A DNA stretch of 64,000 nt. Origin: Vicinamibacteria bacterium (GTDB lineage: Bacteria > Acidobacteriota > Vicinamibacteria > Fen-336). Positions 35,970 through 44,051 of the stretch are shown piece after piece. The stretch covers positions 96,560 through 160,559 of the forward strand of contig JAMQGV010000004.1 of assembly GCA_025994075.1 (NCBI GenBank), written 5' to 3'. The position numbers were made by a program, and so were the translations under genes. The notes under the pieces are model-generated. The model saw only the letters and a program-made list of their open reading frames with translations, searched no databases and was not told the origin of the DNA. Within the stretch, counting starts at the first letter, position 1. Each line of letters begins with the position of its first letter.

Positions 35970-36955
35970 TCGAGGTGCTGGCACCCGGGCTTCTGACCAC
36001 GGTGCAGGACCTCGGCCGCCCCGGGCTGCGCCATCTCGGCGTGGTCCACGCCGGCGCGGCCGACGTCGCGTCGCACGTGCTCGCACAGCTCCTGGTCGGC
36101 AACCCCGCGTTCGCGGCGGGGCTCGAGGTGACGTGGCTGGGCCCGCGCCTGCGCTTCCACGCCGCGGCCGCAGTGGCGCTCGCGGGCGGCGCGATCGAGG
36201 CGCGCTGCGGGGGCGCGGCGGTGCCCGCGCTCCGGCCGGTGCGGCTGCCGGAGGGCGCGGTGCTGGAACTGGGCCGCGTCGTCCGCGGCGCCCGCGTCGC
36301 GCTGGCCGTGGCGGGGGGGATCGACGTGGAGCCCGTGCTCGGCAGCCGCAGCACGGATCGGCGCGCCGGGTTCGGCGGGTTCGAGGGGCGCCCGCTGCGC
36401 AGCGGTGACGTGCTCGGCGTCGGCCGCCCCGGCGATCCCGCGCCGCCGACGGGGCACAATCCGGGCGTGTCCGCGCCCGCCTGGTCGATCCACCCGCTCG
36501 ACGCGTTCGAGGAGCACGCCGTGCTGCGGGTCCTGCCCGGCGCCGACTTCGAGGCGCTGGCGCCGTCGTCGCGGGCGGCGCTCCTCGACGGCGAGTGGCG
36601 GGTGGGCACGGACTCCGACCGCATGGGAGTGACGCTCGACGGGCCCGCGCTCGTGGTCGAAGCGGCCCCCGGCCGCGTCTCGGCCCCTGTGCTGCCGGGC
36701 TGCGTCCAGGTACCGCCCGGCGGTCGCCCGGTGCTGCTCGGCGTCGACGCGCAGACCGTCGGCGGCTACCCGGTCGTCGCCCACGTGATTCGGGCCGACC
36801 TGGACCGCGCCATGCAGCTGCGGCCCGGCGACGTCGTGCGCCTCGGGCCGGTCGACGAGCAGCACGCGCGGGCGGCGTGGCGGGCGCGGCTGCACGCCCT
36901 GCACGAGCGGGAGGCGGCGATCGCGGCGCGCCGGGCGCGGGGGAGCGGAGCGTGA
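35966..36955 (+). CDS. pxpC: 5-oxoprolinase subunit PxpC
   Basis: 329 residues from a GTG overlapping the pxpB stop. KipA/AHS2 (biotin-dependent carboxylase-like) domain with LLTTVQDLGRPGLRHLGV, VALAVAGGIDVEPVLGSRST and RVLPGADFEAL, then GTDSDRMGVTLDGP and a VGGYPVVAHVIRADLDR ending. It works with PxpB to phosphorylate 5-oxoproline. Confidence 0.93.
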   Translation: MIEVLAPGLLTTVQDLGRPGLRHLGVVHAGAADVASHVLAQLLVGNPAFAAGLEVTWLGPRLRFHAAAAVALAGGAIEARCGGAAVPALRPVRLPEGAVLELGRVVRGARVALAVAGGIDVEPVLGSRSTDRRAGFGGFEGRPLRSGDVLGVGRPGDPAPPTGHNPGVSAPAWSIHPLDAFEEHAVLRVLPGADFEALAPSSRAALLDGEWRVGTDSDRMGVTLDGPALVVEAAPGRVSAPVLPGCVQVPPGGRPVLLGVDAQTVGGYPVVAHVIRADLDRAMQLRPGDVVRLGPVDEQHARAAWRARLHALHEREAAIAARRARGSGA

Positions 36956-37704
36956 GGATCGACCTCAACTGCGACATGGGCGAGTCGTTCGGGGCCTGGA
37001 CGATGGGGCAGGACGAGGCCGTGCTGCCCTTCGTCACCTCCGCGAACGTCGCCTGCGGCTTCCACGCGGGCGACCCGCGGGTGATGCTCGCGACCGTGCG
37101 GGCGGGGGTGCGGCACGGCGTCAGGGTCGGCGCCCACGTCTCGCTGCCCGACCTGCAGGGCTTCGGCCGCCGCGAGATGAAGGTGACCCCGGACGAAGCG
37201 CACGCCTTCACGCTCTACCAGCTCGGGGCCCTCGACGGCGTGGCCCGCGCCTGCGGCGTGAAGCTCGCCCACGTCAAGCCGCACGGCGCGCTCTACAACA
37301 TGGCGGCGCGCGACGCGGCGCTCTCGTCCGCGATCGCGGCGGCCGTCGCCGCCTTCGACCGCGCGCTGGTGTTGTTCGGCCTCGCCGGCGGCGCCCTGGT
37401 CGCGGCCGGGCGCGCCGCCGGGCTGCGCGTTGCGGAGGAGGCGTTCGCCGACCGGTCGTACGAGCCCGACGGCCAGCTCACCCCGCGCGGCATCCCCGGT
37501 GCGGTGCTCTCCGATCCCGCGGCGGCAGCGGCCCAGGCCGTCGCGCTGGCGACCCGCGGCGAGGTCGTCGCCCGCGGCGGTGGCCTGCTCCGGCTGCGGG
37601 CCGACACGATCTGCGTCCACGGCGACCGGCCGGACGCGGCGGCGTTCGCGCGCGCGCTGCGCGAGGCGCTCTCCACCGCCGGCCTGCGCGTCGAAGCGCC
37701 GTGA
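36952..37704 (+). CDS. pxpA: 5-oxoprolinase subunit PxpA (LamB/YcsF family)
   Basis: 250 residues from a GTG overlapping pxpC. The family signature is complete: IDLNCDMGESFG, ANVACGFHAGDP, VGAHVSLPDLQGFGRR, VKPHGALYN and EAFADRSYEPDGQL, then ICVHGD. PxpA performs the hydrolytic ring opening. All three subunits being adjacent gives strong support for a working 5-oxoprolinase. Confidence 0.95.
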   Translation: MRIDLNCDMGESFGAWTMGQDEAVLPFVTSANVACGFHAGDPRVMLATVRAGVRHGVRVGAHVSLPDLQGFGRREMKVTPDEAHAFTLYQLGALDGVARACGVKLAHVKPHGALYNMAARDAALSSAIAAAVAAFDRALVLFGLAGGALVAAGRAAGLRVAEEAFADRSYEPDGQLTPRGIPGAVLSDPAAAAAQAVALATRGEVVARGGGLLRLRADTICVHGDRPDAAAFARALREALSTAGLRVEAP

Positions 37705-38411
37705 ACCCCTGGCCCCTGCTCGGCGTGGCGCTGGTCGTCGCCGGCTTCGCGCTGCGCCTCAACCCGCTGATGGTCGTCGTCGCCGCGGGCCTGGCGACCG
37801 GCCTGTTCGCCGGCCTCTCTCCCGACGAGGTGCTGCGGCTGCTCGGCGAAGGCGTGCTGCGAAACCGCTACCTGCTGCTGTTCGTGCTGACGCTGCCGGT
37901 GATCGGCGTGCTCGAGCGCTCCGGCCTGCGCGAGCACGCGCAGGCGACGATCGCGAAGCTGCGCGCGGTGACCGCAGGGCGGCTGCTGATCGCGTACCTG
38001 GCGCTGCGCCAGGCGCTGTCGATGCTGGGGCTCACCAACATCGCCGGCCACGCCCAGACGGTGCGCCCGCTGATCGCGCCGATGGCGGAAGCGGCCGCCG
38101 AGCGCGCCACCGGGCCGCTGCCGCCGAGCACCCGCCAGCGCCTGCTCGGGCTGGTCGCCGGCACCGACAACGTCGGGCTGTTCTTCGGCGAGGACGTGTT
38201 CGTCGCCTTCGGCGCCGTGCTGCTGATGCAGGGCTTCCTGGAGTCGAACGGGATCGTCGTCGAGCCGATCCGGATCGCGCTGTGGGGCCTGCCGACGGCG
38301 ATCGCCGCCTTCGCGATCCACGGCTTCCGGCTGTGGCGGCTGGACGCCCGGCTGCAGCGCGAGGCGGAAGCCGAGCGCGCCGCCGCGGACGAGGCGGAGA
38401 CGCAGCGGTGA
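37701..38411 (+). CDS. Putative 5-oxoproline transporter subunit, DUF969 family
   Basis: 236 residues with about six membrane helices. It starts at the ATGA overlap with pxpA. The sequence has RLNPLMVVVAAGLATGLFAG and VLPVIGVLERSGL-type segments, LRQALSMLGLTNIAGHAQTV and LLGLVAGTDNVGLFFGEDVF. DUF969 and DUF979 proteins occur as a pair next to pxp genes and are proposed 5-oxoproline importers. Transport itself is not visible from sequence. The charged tail is cytoplasmic. Confidence 0.82.
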   Translation: MNPWPLLGVALVVAGFALRLNPLMVVVAAGLATGLFAGLSPDEVLRLLGEGVLRNRYLLLFVLTLPVIGVLERSGLREHAQATIAKLRAVTAGRLLIAYLALRQALSMLGLTNIAGHAQTVRPLIAPMAEAAAERATGPLPPSTRQRLLGLVAGTDNVGLFFGEDVFVAFGAVLLMQGFLESNGIVVEPIRIALWGLPTAIAAFAIHGFRLWRLDARLQREAEAERAAADEAETQR

Positions 38412-39352
38412 AGCCGCTCTACCTCGTGATCGGCGCGTTGCTGATCGCCGTCGCGTGGCACGTGGCCCGGGACGAGCGGCACCCGAGGCGATGGGCGAGC
38501 GGCGCGTTCTGGGCGCTGCTCGCCCTGCTGTTCGTCGGCGGCGACGCCCTGGGGCCGCACGCTGCGGGAGCGATCGCCGTGGCCCTGGCGGCGCTCGCGG
38601 GCGCGGGCCGCGTCGTGCGCGGCCCGGCTCGCGAGGAGCCCGCGGCGCAGCGCGCGGAGTCCGCCGCGCGGCTCGGGCACCGGCTGTTCGGCCCGGCCCT
38701 GGCGATCCCCGCCGCGACGGTGCTCCTGGTCCTGGCCCTCAAGCGCGCGACGTGGGACGGCCGGCCGCTGCTCGAGCCGCAGATCCAGACCCTGTGGGCA
38801 CTGGCGCTCGCCTGCCTGCTGGCCGGCGGGCTGGCGCTGCGGCTGACGCGGCGCGGGCCGGCCGACGGCGTGCACGCGGCCCGCGACCTGTTGGAGGCGA
38901 TCGGCTGGGCGGGGGTGCTGCCGCTGATGCTGGCCGCGCTGGGCGCGGTGTTCGCGGCCGCGGGTGTCGGCGACCTGCTGGCCCGTGGCGTGTCGGCGGT
39001 GATCCCCGTGCAGAGCGCGTTCGCCTGCGTCGCCGCCTACGCGGTCGGGATGGCGCTGTTCACGATGCTGATGGGCAATGCCTTCGCGGCGTTCCCGGTG
39101 ATGACCGCGGGCGTCGGCCTGCCACTGCTCGTCAGGCTTCACGGCGCCGACCCGGCCTCGATGGTCGCGATCGGCATGCTCTCGGGCTACTGCGGGACGC
39201 TGCTCACCCCGATGGCCGCCAACTTCAACATCGTGCCGGCGGCCCTGCTCGAGCTGAAGGACCCGCACGCGGTGATCCGCGCCCAGGCACCGACGGGGAT
39301 CGTCCTGCTCGCCGTCAACGTGATGCTGATGTACGTGATCGTCTTCCGCTGA
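38408..39352 (+). CDS. Putative 5-oxoproline transporter subunit, DUF979 family
   Basis: 314 residues from a GTG overlapping the DUF969 stop. It has eight or nine helices. Typical DUF979 stretches are IGWAGVLPLMLAALGAVFAA, FTMLMGNAFAAFPVMTAGVG and SGYCGTLLTPMAANFNIVPA, then LLELKDPHAVIRAQAPTG. The MGNAFAAFPV and GYCGTLxTPMAANFN motifs resemble the substrate hairpins of ion-transporter-superfamily carriers. Confidence 0.83.
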   Translation: MKPLYLVIGALLIAVAWHVARDERHPRRWASGAFWALLALLFVGGDALGPHAAGAIAVALAALAGAGRVVRGPAREEPAAQRAESAARLGHRLFGPALAIPAATVLLVLALKRATWDGRPLLEPQIQTLWALALACLLAGGLALRLTRRGPADGVHAARDLLEAIGWAGVLPLMLAALGAVFAAAGVGDLLARGVSAVIPVQSAFACVAAYAVGMALFTMLMGNAFAAFPVMTAGVGLPLLVRLHGADPASMVAIGMLSGYCGTLLTPMAANFNIVPAALLELKDPHAVIRAQAPTGIVLLAVNVMLMYVIVFR

Positions 39353-39361
39353 GGCCCGCCG

Positions 39362-39970
39362 ATGAAGACCGTCCTGCTGACAGGCTTCGACCCGTTCGAC
39401 GGGGAGAAGGTGAATCCCTCGTGGGAGGCAGTGAAGCGCCTGCGCGGCGCGCGGATCGCGGGCCACACGGTCGTCGCGGCCCGGCTGCCCACGGAGTTCG
39501 AACGCGCCCCGAAGGCGCTGGCGCGGGCGATGGCGCGGCATCAGCCGGCGCTGGTCCTGTGCGTGGGCCAGGCCGGCGGTCGCCCGGCGATCTCGCTCGA
39601 GCGGGTGGCGGTGAACCTGCTGGACGCCCGCATTCCCGACAACGCTGGCGCGAAGCCGGTGGACGTGCCGGTGATCGCCGGTGCACCTGCCGCCTACTTC
39701 GCGCCGCTGCCGGTGAAGGCGATGGCGACGGCGCTCCGGGAAGCGGGCATCCCCGCGGAGATCTCGTACACGGCGGGCACCTTCGTCTGCAACGCGGTGC
39801 TCTTCGCGCTCTGCCACCACCTGGCCGAACGCCGCTCGCCGGTCCCCGCGGGGTTCGTCCACATCCCCTACCTGCCGGCGCAGGCAGCGGGCAAGCCCGG
39901 CACCTCCAGCCTCGGCCTCGACACCGTGGTACGCGCCCTGCGCCTCTGCGTGCGCGAGGCGCTCCGCTAG
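39362..39970 (+). CDS. pcp: Pyroglutamyl-peptidase I
   Basis: 202 residues, C15 family. It removes N-terminal pyroglutamate from peptides and so supplies 5-oxoproline to the enzymes upstream. The catalytic triad can be placed: Glu in AISLERVAVN, Cys in AGTFVCNAVLF and His in GFVHIPYLP. The N-terminus VLLTGFDPFDGEKVNPSW is typical. It begins nine bases after the DUF979 gene and ends with a 4-base overlap with the convergent threonine dehydratase-like gene. Confidence 0.95.
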   Translation: MKTVLLTGFDPFDGEKVNPSWEAVKRLRGARIAGHTVVAARLPTEFERAPKALARAMARHQPALVLCVGQAGGRPAISLERVAVNLLDARIPDNAGAKPVDVPVIAGAPAAYFAPLPVKAMATALREAGIPAEISYTAGTFVCNAVLFALCHHLAERRSPVPAGFVHIPYLPAQAAGKPGTSSLGLDTVVRALRLCVREALR

Positions 39971-40935
39971 CCGGCGAAGAGCCTCCCGGCTTCGGCCAGG
40001 TCGACGTTGCCGCCGGAGAGGATGACGCCGACGCGCAGGCCCGTGACCGGCACCGTGCCGGCGAAGGCGGCGGCCAGGCCGAGCACGCCCGTCGGCTCGA
40101 CCACCAGCTTCATCCGCTCCCAGGCGAAGCGCATCGCCTCGACGAGCTGGGCGTCGGTCGCGGTCGCCATGTCGTCGACGTTCTGAAGCACCAGCGGGAA
40201 AGTCAGCTTGCCGAGCGACGGCGTGCGGGCGCCGTCGGCGAGAGTGCGCGGGTTGTGCACGGTCTGGAGCGTGCGCGTGCGGAACGAGCGATTGGCGTCG
40301 TCGCCGGCCTCGGGCTCGACGCCGACGACCCGGCACTTCGGAGCCAGCGCCCGGGCCGAGAGGGCGGAGCCCGAGAGCAGCCCGCCACCACCGCAGGGCA
40401 CGAGCAGCAGGTCGAGCGGCCCGACCTCCTGCAGCAGCTCGCGCGCCGCGGTGCCGGCGCCCGCGATCACGTGCGGGTGGTCGTAGGGCGGGATCAGGGT
40501 CGGGTGCTCGCGCTCCGCGATCGCGCGCGCGATCTGCTCGCGGTTCTCGGTCGCCGGGTCGTAGGGCACCACGCGGGCGCCGTAGCCCTCGGTGGCGCGG
40601 CGCTTGGCGGCCGGCGCGTCGTTCGGCATCACGACCGTCGCCCGGCTGCCGAGCAGCTTCGCCGCCAGCGCGATGGCCTGCGCGTGGTTGCCGGAGGAGT
40701 AGGCGATCACGCCGCGCTCGCGGGCGCCCGGGTCGAGCTGCAGCAGCGCGTTCGCCGCGCCGCGGAACTTGAAGGCGCCGCCGCGCTGCAGGTTCTCGCA
40801 CTTGAGGAACAGCCGCGCGCCGAGGCGTTCGTCGAGCGTGCGCGAGGTGGCGACCGGGGTGACGTGGGCGAGGCCGCGCAGGCGGGCCGCCGCGGCCTCG
40901 ACGTCGGCGAAGGTCGGCAGTGGCGCGTCCGCCAT
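39967..40935 (-). CDS. Threonine dehydratase / serine racemase-like PLP enzyme
   Basis: 322 residues from the ATG at 40935. Fold-type II PLP enzyme: Lys56 in GGAFKFRGAANAL binds PLP, SGNHAQAIALAAKLL contacts the carboxylate, and the glycine loop is CGGGGLLSG. There is no C-terminal ACT/regulatory domain, so it is the short catabolic or racemase-like type, not biosynthetic IlvA. It converts threonine or serine to 2-oxo acids plus ammonia, or racemises serine. The gene is joined to the M28 peptidase gene by a TGATG junction. Confidence 0.88.
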   Translation of the reverse strand: MADAPLPTFADVEAAAARLRGLAHVTPVATSRTLDERLGARLFLKCENLQRGGAFKFRGAANALLQLDPGARERGVIAYSSGNHAQAIALAAKLLGSRATVVMPNDAPAAKRRATEGYGARVVPYDPATENREQIARAIAEREHPTLIPPYDHPHVIAGAGTAARELLQEVGPLDLLLVPCGGGGLLSGSALSARALAPKCRVVGVEPEAGDDANRSFRTRTLQTVHNPRTLADGARTPSLGKLTFPLVLQNVDDMATATDAQLVEAMRFAWERMKLVVEPTGVLGLAAAFAGTVPVTGLRVGVILSGGNVDLAEAGRLFAG

Positions 40936-43019
40936 CACCGTCCCTTGCGCGCGTAGGCGCCCGCCGCGGCCGCCGCCTCCAGCACCGACTTGACCTGCGC
41001 CGGGGTCACCGTGCCGTAGTACCACGCGCCCGCGGAGAGCGCCTGCGCCGACACGGCGTCGTACACGTCGAGGGCCGTGCGGCGGCCGTCGGCGAGGTTG
41101 AGGATCTCGAAGCGCACGATCGGGTGGAGGCCGGAGGGCAGCTTCGCCTTCTCCATCGCCGCGTCGAAGGCCGCGTACTCCGCCAGCGGGACGTAGACCT
41201 CCTGCGACATCGCGCGCTCCTCGGCGCTGAGCGCCACGTTCGGCGGCTGCTGGCCCGTGAAGGCCGTGAAGGCGCGCTCGAGCGCCTCGAAGTCGGCCGC
41301 TCGCGCCCCCTCCAGCCGCTGCGAGTACGACGCGACCAGGTCGGCCGCGCGCCCGCGGCCGGCGAAGCGCCGCACCGAGCCGAGCGCTCGCAGCTCCTTC
41401 GCGTAGGACTGGCTGACCAGGTTGCGGGCCGCGCGGAAGCCGCCGGCGTCCCGGTGGGCCGCGAGGTGGGCCTGGGCGGCGCGCAGGTCGAGCGCCACGC
41501 GGGCGCGGGCGCCCGCGGCGACCTGGGTCGCGAGCAGCGGCGCGTCGGCTTCGCCCGCGTTCGCGAAGTACCAGGCGACGGCCGCGATCACCACCGCGTT
41601 GCGCTCGAGCTGGGTCGCGTCGATGTTCTCGAGGTCGTCGCCCGTCGAGTGGATGAACTCGTCGGGCCAGTTGGTCAGCGTCGTGGCGGGCACGCCCACG
41701 CGGGCGGGCGTGAAGGCATGGTGGTCGGTGTTGCCGAAGTAGGGGACCATGCGCGCGTGGAAGGGCTCGCGCGAGCCCTTGACGGCGACGATCTCCTTCG
41801 AGAAGGGCTGCGGGATCTTCTGCCCGCGCATCGTCAGCAGCTCGGTGTTGCCGTCGCGGACGGCCGTCAGCACGCTCTCCATCACGTCGTCGAGGGCGTG
41901 GGGCAGGCTCCACGGCAGCCGCGAGGCGTACTGCACGCGGCCGCCCCAGCTCTGGCGGGCGCCGACCATGTCCTGGTTGAGCGCCAGCAGCATCTTCTTC
42001 GGGGCCTGCGGGTTCTCGCGGAAGTACTGCTCCTGGCTCGCGAACTCGTTGACCCACCAGAAGCGGATGTCGCGCCGCGGCCGCGGCACCCGGCCCTCCG
42101 CGATCAGCACGTTCAGCGCCCGCGCGATCTCCAGCAGGTTGGCGCAGCCGGAGCCGTCGTCGTTCGCAGACGTCATCTCCTCCTGGACGTGGGCCGTCAG
42201 CACGATCGCCGGCTCCGCCGGGTCGGTGCCGCGGATGTAGCCCTCGACGTACGCCTGCTCCGGCGGTTCCACGAAGCTCGCCTCGATGTCGACCGAGACC
42301 TCGACCGGGCCTGCGGCGAGCAGCTTCTGCAGCGTGCGCGCGCGGCGCGGGGAGACCAGGACCGCGAAGGTGCCGGGGGTGCCGTCCGCGACGCCTTCGA
42401 CGCCCTTCGCCGCGTACGGGATGCGGCCCCACGCCACCTGGTCCGGGGCGTCGAATGCCTCCTTGCGGTTGGTCGTGGAGGAGACGATGCCGAGCGCCCC
42501 GCGCTTCCAGACGGCGAGCTCCGTCACCTTGCCGGTGGCGCCCGAGGCCAGCACGACCTTGCCCTTCACGTCGCGGCCTTCGTAGTCCGCGTCGGCGGTG
42601 CCGGCGCCGACGTCGACGAGGGCCGCCTTCACGTGGGTCGTGCGGCTGTTGTCGGCGATCGAGACCGCGACCTCGCCGTACGAGGCCAGCTTCCACTCCT
42701 CGGGCGAGCGCACCCACGCCTCGCCCGAGCTCACGCTCCAGCCGCGCCCGCCGGGCCACTTCTGGCGCACGAGCGCCACGTCGTGCAGGCCGGCCCTGGC
42801 CGCGGCGCCGCGGATGTACTCGGCGGCGGCGAAGTAGTCGGGGTTGCCGCCGGTGCGGTGGTAGTGGCTGAGGTGGCGGACGTGCTCGAAGGCGCGGTCG
42901 CCGGAGAGCTCGTTGACCAGCGCCCGCTGCAGGGGATCGGGCAGGAACGGCGAGGTCTGGGCGGGAGCGGCGGGGGCGGCGCACAGGACGGCGAGGGTCA
43001 GCAGGGCGATTCGGTTCAC
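40935..43019 (-). CDS. Secreted M28-family metallopeptidase
   Basis: 694 residues from a GTG at 43019 that overlaps the preceding stop (GTGA). The signal peptide is about 1-21. A PA-like insert (about 120-260) is followed by the zinc peptidase core: LTAHVQEEMTSANDDGSGCA with His and Asp ligands, WWVNEFASQEQYF with the Glu residues, LALNQDMVGA, and YFGNTDHHAFTPARVG with the last His. A C-terminal helical part of about 200 residues follows. It is a probable aminopeptidase for outside peptides, in line with the peptide-binding protein in the same operon. Confidence 0.87.
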   Translation of the reverse strand: MNRIALLTLAVLCAAPAAPAQTSPFLPDPLQRALVNELSGDRAFEHVRHLSHYHRTGGNPDYFAAAEYIRGAAARAGLHDVALVRQKWPGGRGWSVSSGEAWVRSPEEWKLASYGEVAVSIADNSRTTHVKAALVDVGAGTADADYEGRDVKGKVVLASGATGKVTELAVWKRGALGIVSSTTNRKEAFDAPDQVAWGRIPYAAKGVEGVADGTPGTFAVLVSPRRARTLQKLLAAGPVEVSVDIEASFVEPPEQAYVEGYIRGTDPAEPAIVLTAHVQEEMTSANDDGSGCANLLEIARALNVLIAEGRVPRPRRDIRFWWVNEFASQEQYFRENPQAPKKMLLALNQDMVGARQSWGGRVQYASRLPWSLPHALDDVMESVLTAVRDGNTELLTMRGQKIPQPFSKEIVAVKGSREPFHARMVPYFGNTDHHAFTPARVGVPATTLTNWPDEFIHSTGDDLENIDATQLERNAVVIAAVAWYFANAGEADAPLLATQVAAGARARVALDLRAAQAHLAAHRDAGGFRAARNLVSQSYAKELRALGSVRRFAGRGRAADLVASYSQRLEGARAADFEALERAFTAFTGQQPPNVALSAEERAMSQEVYVPLAEYAAFDAAMEKAKLPSGLHPIVRFEILNLADGRRTALDVYDAVSAQALSAGAWYYGTVTPAQVKSVLEAAAAAGAYARKGR

Positions 43020-44026
43020 GGGTGCTCCTGGCGCCAGGCCGCGAACTCGAGAAGCAGGCGGCGGCGCAGCGCGGTGTCGGCGAGGCCGAAGCGGAGGCCG
43101 TTGAGGTTCATCTCCCACAGCGTGGCGGGCGCCAGTCCCAGCACGTCGTGGGCGAGCTGGTACTCGCGGACGAGGTCGGTGCCGAAGAACGGCGGGTCGT
43201 CGGTCGACAGCGTGCACGGCACGCCCACCGCCAACAGCGCGGGCAGCGGGTGCGCGCGCAGATCGCGGTGGATGGTGAGCAGCGTGTTGGAGGTGAGCGC
43301 GACGTCGCAGCAGATCTCGCGCTCGGCGAGCAGGCGCACGAGCGCCGGGTCCTCGAGGGCGCGGATGCCGTGCTGCACGCGGCGCACCTTGAGCCGCTCG
43401 ACCGCCTCGCGCACGAACGCGGCGCCGGCGGTCTCGCCCGCGTGGGCCACGCACGGATAGCCGGCGGCGCGGGCCCGCTCGAAGTGGGGCGCCACGAGCG
43501 CGCGCGGGAAGCCTTCCTCCGGCCCGCCCAGACCGATCGCGACGACCAGCGGCTCGGCGATCTGCTCGAGCAGCCCGACCGTGTACGGCCCGCTCTCCGG
43601 CACCGACTCGCTGGGGATGTCGAGGATCAGGCGGGTGACCGGGCCGCCCGCGGCCTCGGCCGCGCGCAGCCGGTCGCAGACGATCTCCAGCGCGCGGCGG
43701 CCGCCGAAGCCGAAGCGCTCGTGGTTGTACGGCGTGAAGTGGGCCTCGACGTAGCGCACGTGCTGGCGGCGGCACTCCGCCAGGTAGCCGTCGACCATCT
43801 CCTCGTAGTCGTGGGGGTGGCGCAGCGAGTTGCACATCGCGAGCCACAGCGTCAGGAAGCGGTCGAAGCCGTCGAACGCGTAGTGGGCGCGCAGTTCGTC
43901 GAGGGAGGCGGCGGGCAGCGCCACCCCGTTGCGGGAGGCGAGGTCCCACAGCGTCTCGGGCGAGACGGTGCCCTCGAGGTGGAGGTGGACCTCGGCCTTG
44001 GGCCAGGCGGCGAAGTTCTCGGGCAT
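43016..44026 (-). CDS. Adenosine deaminase-family protein
   Basis: 336 residues. TIM-barrel deaminase with zinc ligands His14 and His16 (KAEVHLHLEGT), VAHAGETAG, a VQHGIRALEDP strand, and STDDPPFFGTDL near the end with the catalytic Asp pair. It releases ammonia from adenosine, adenine or a related purine; the exact substrate is not readable. A TACCAT box lies nine bases ahead of the ATG, so it may have its own promoter within the operon. Confidence 0.88.
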   Translation of the reverse strand: MPENFAAWPKAEVHLHLEGTVSPETLWDLASRNGVALPAASLDELRAHYAFDGFDRFLTLWLAMCNSLRHPHDYEEMVDGYLAECRRQHVRYVEAHFTPYNHERFGFGGRRALEIVCDRLRAAEAAGGPVTRLILDIPSESVPESGPYTVGLLEQIAEPLVVAIGLGGPEEGFPRALVAPHFERARAAGYPCVAHAGETAGAAFVREAVERLKVRRVQHGIRALEDPALVRLLAEREICCDVALTSNTLLTIHRDLRAHPLPALLAVGVPCTLSTDDPPFFGTDLVREYQLAHDVLGLAPATLWEMNLNGLRFGLADTALRRRLLLEFAAWRQEHP

Positions 44027-44051
44027 CGGCCGGGGATGGTAGCGCGCCGCG

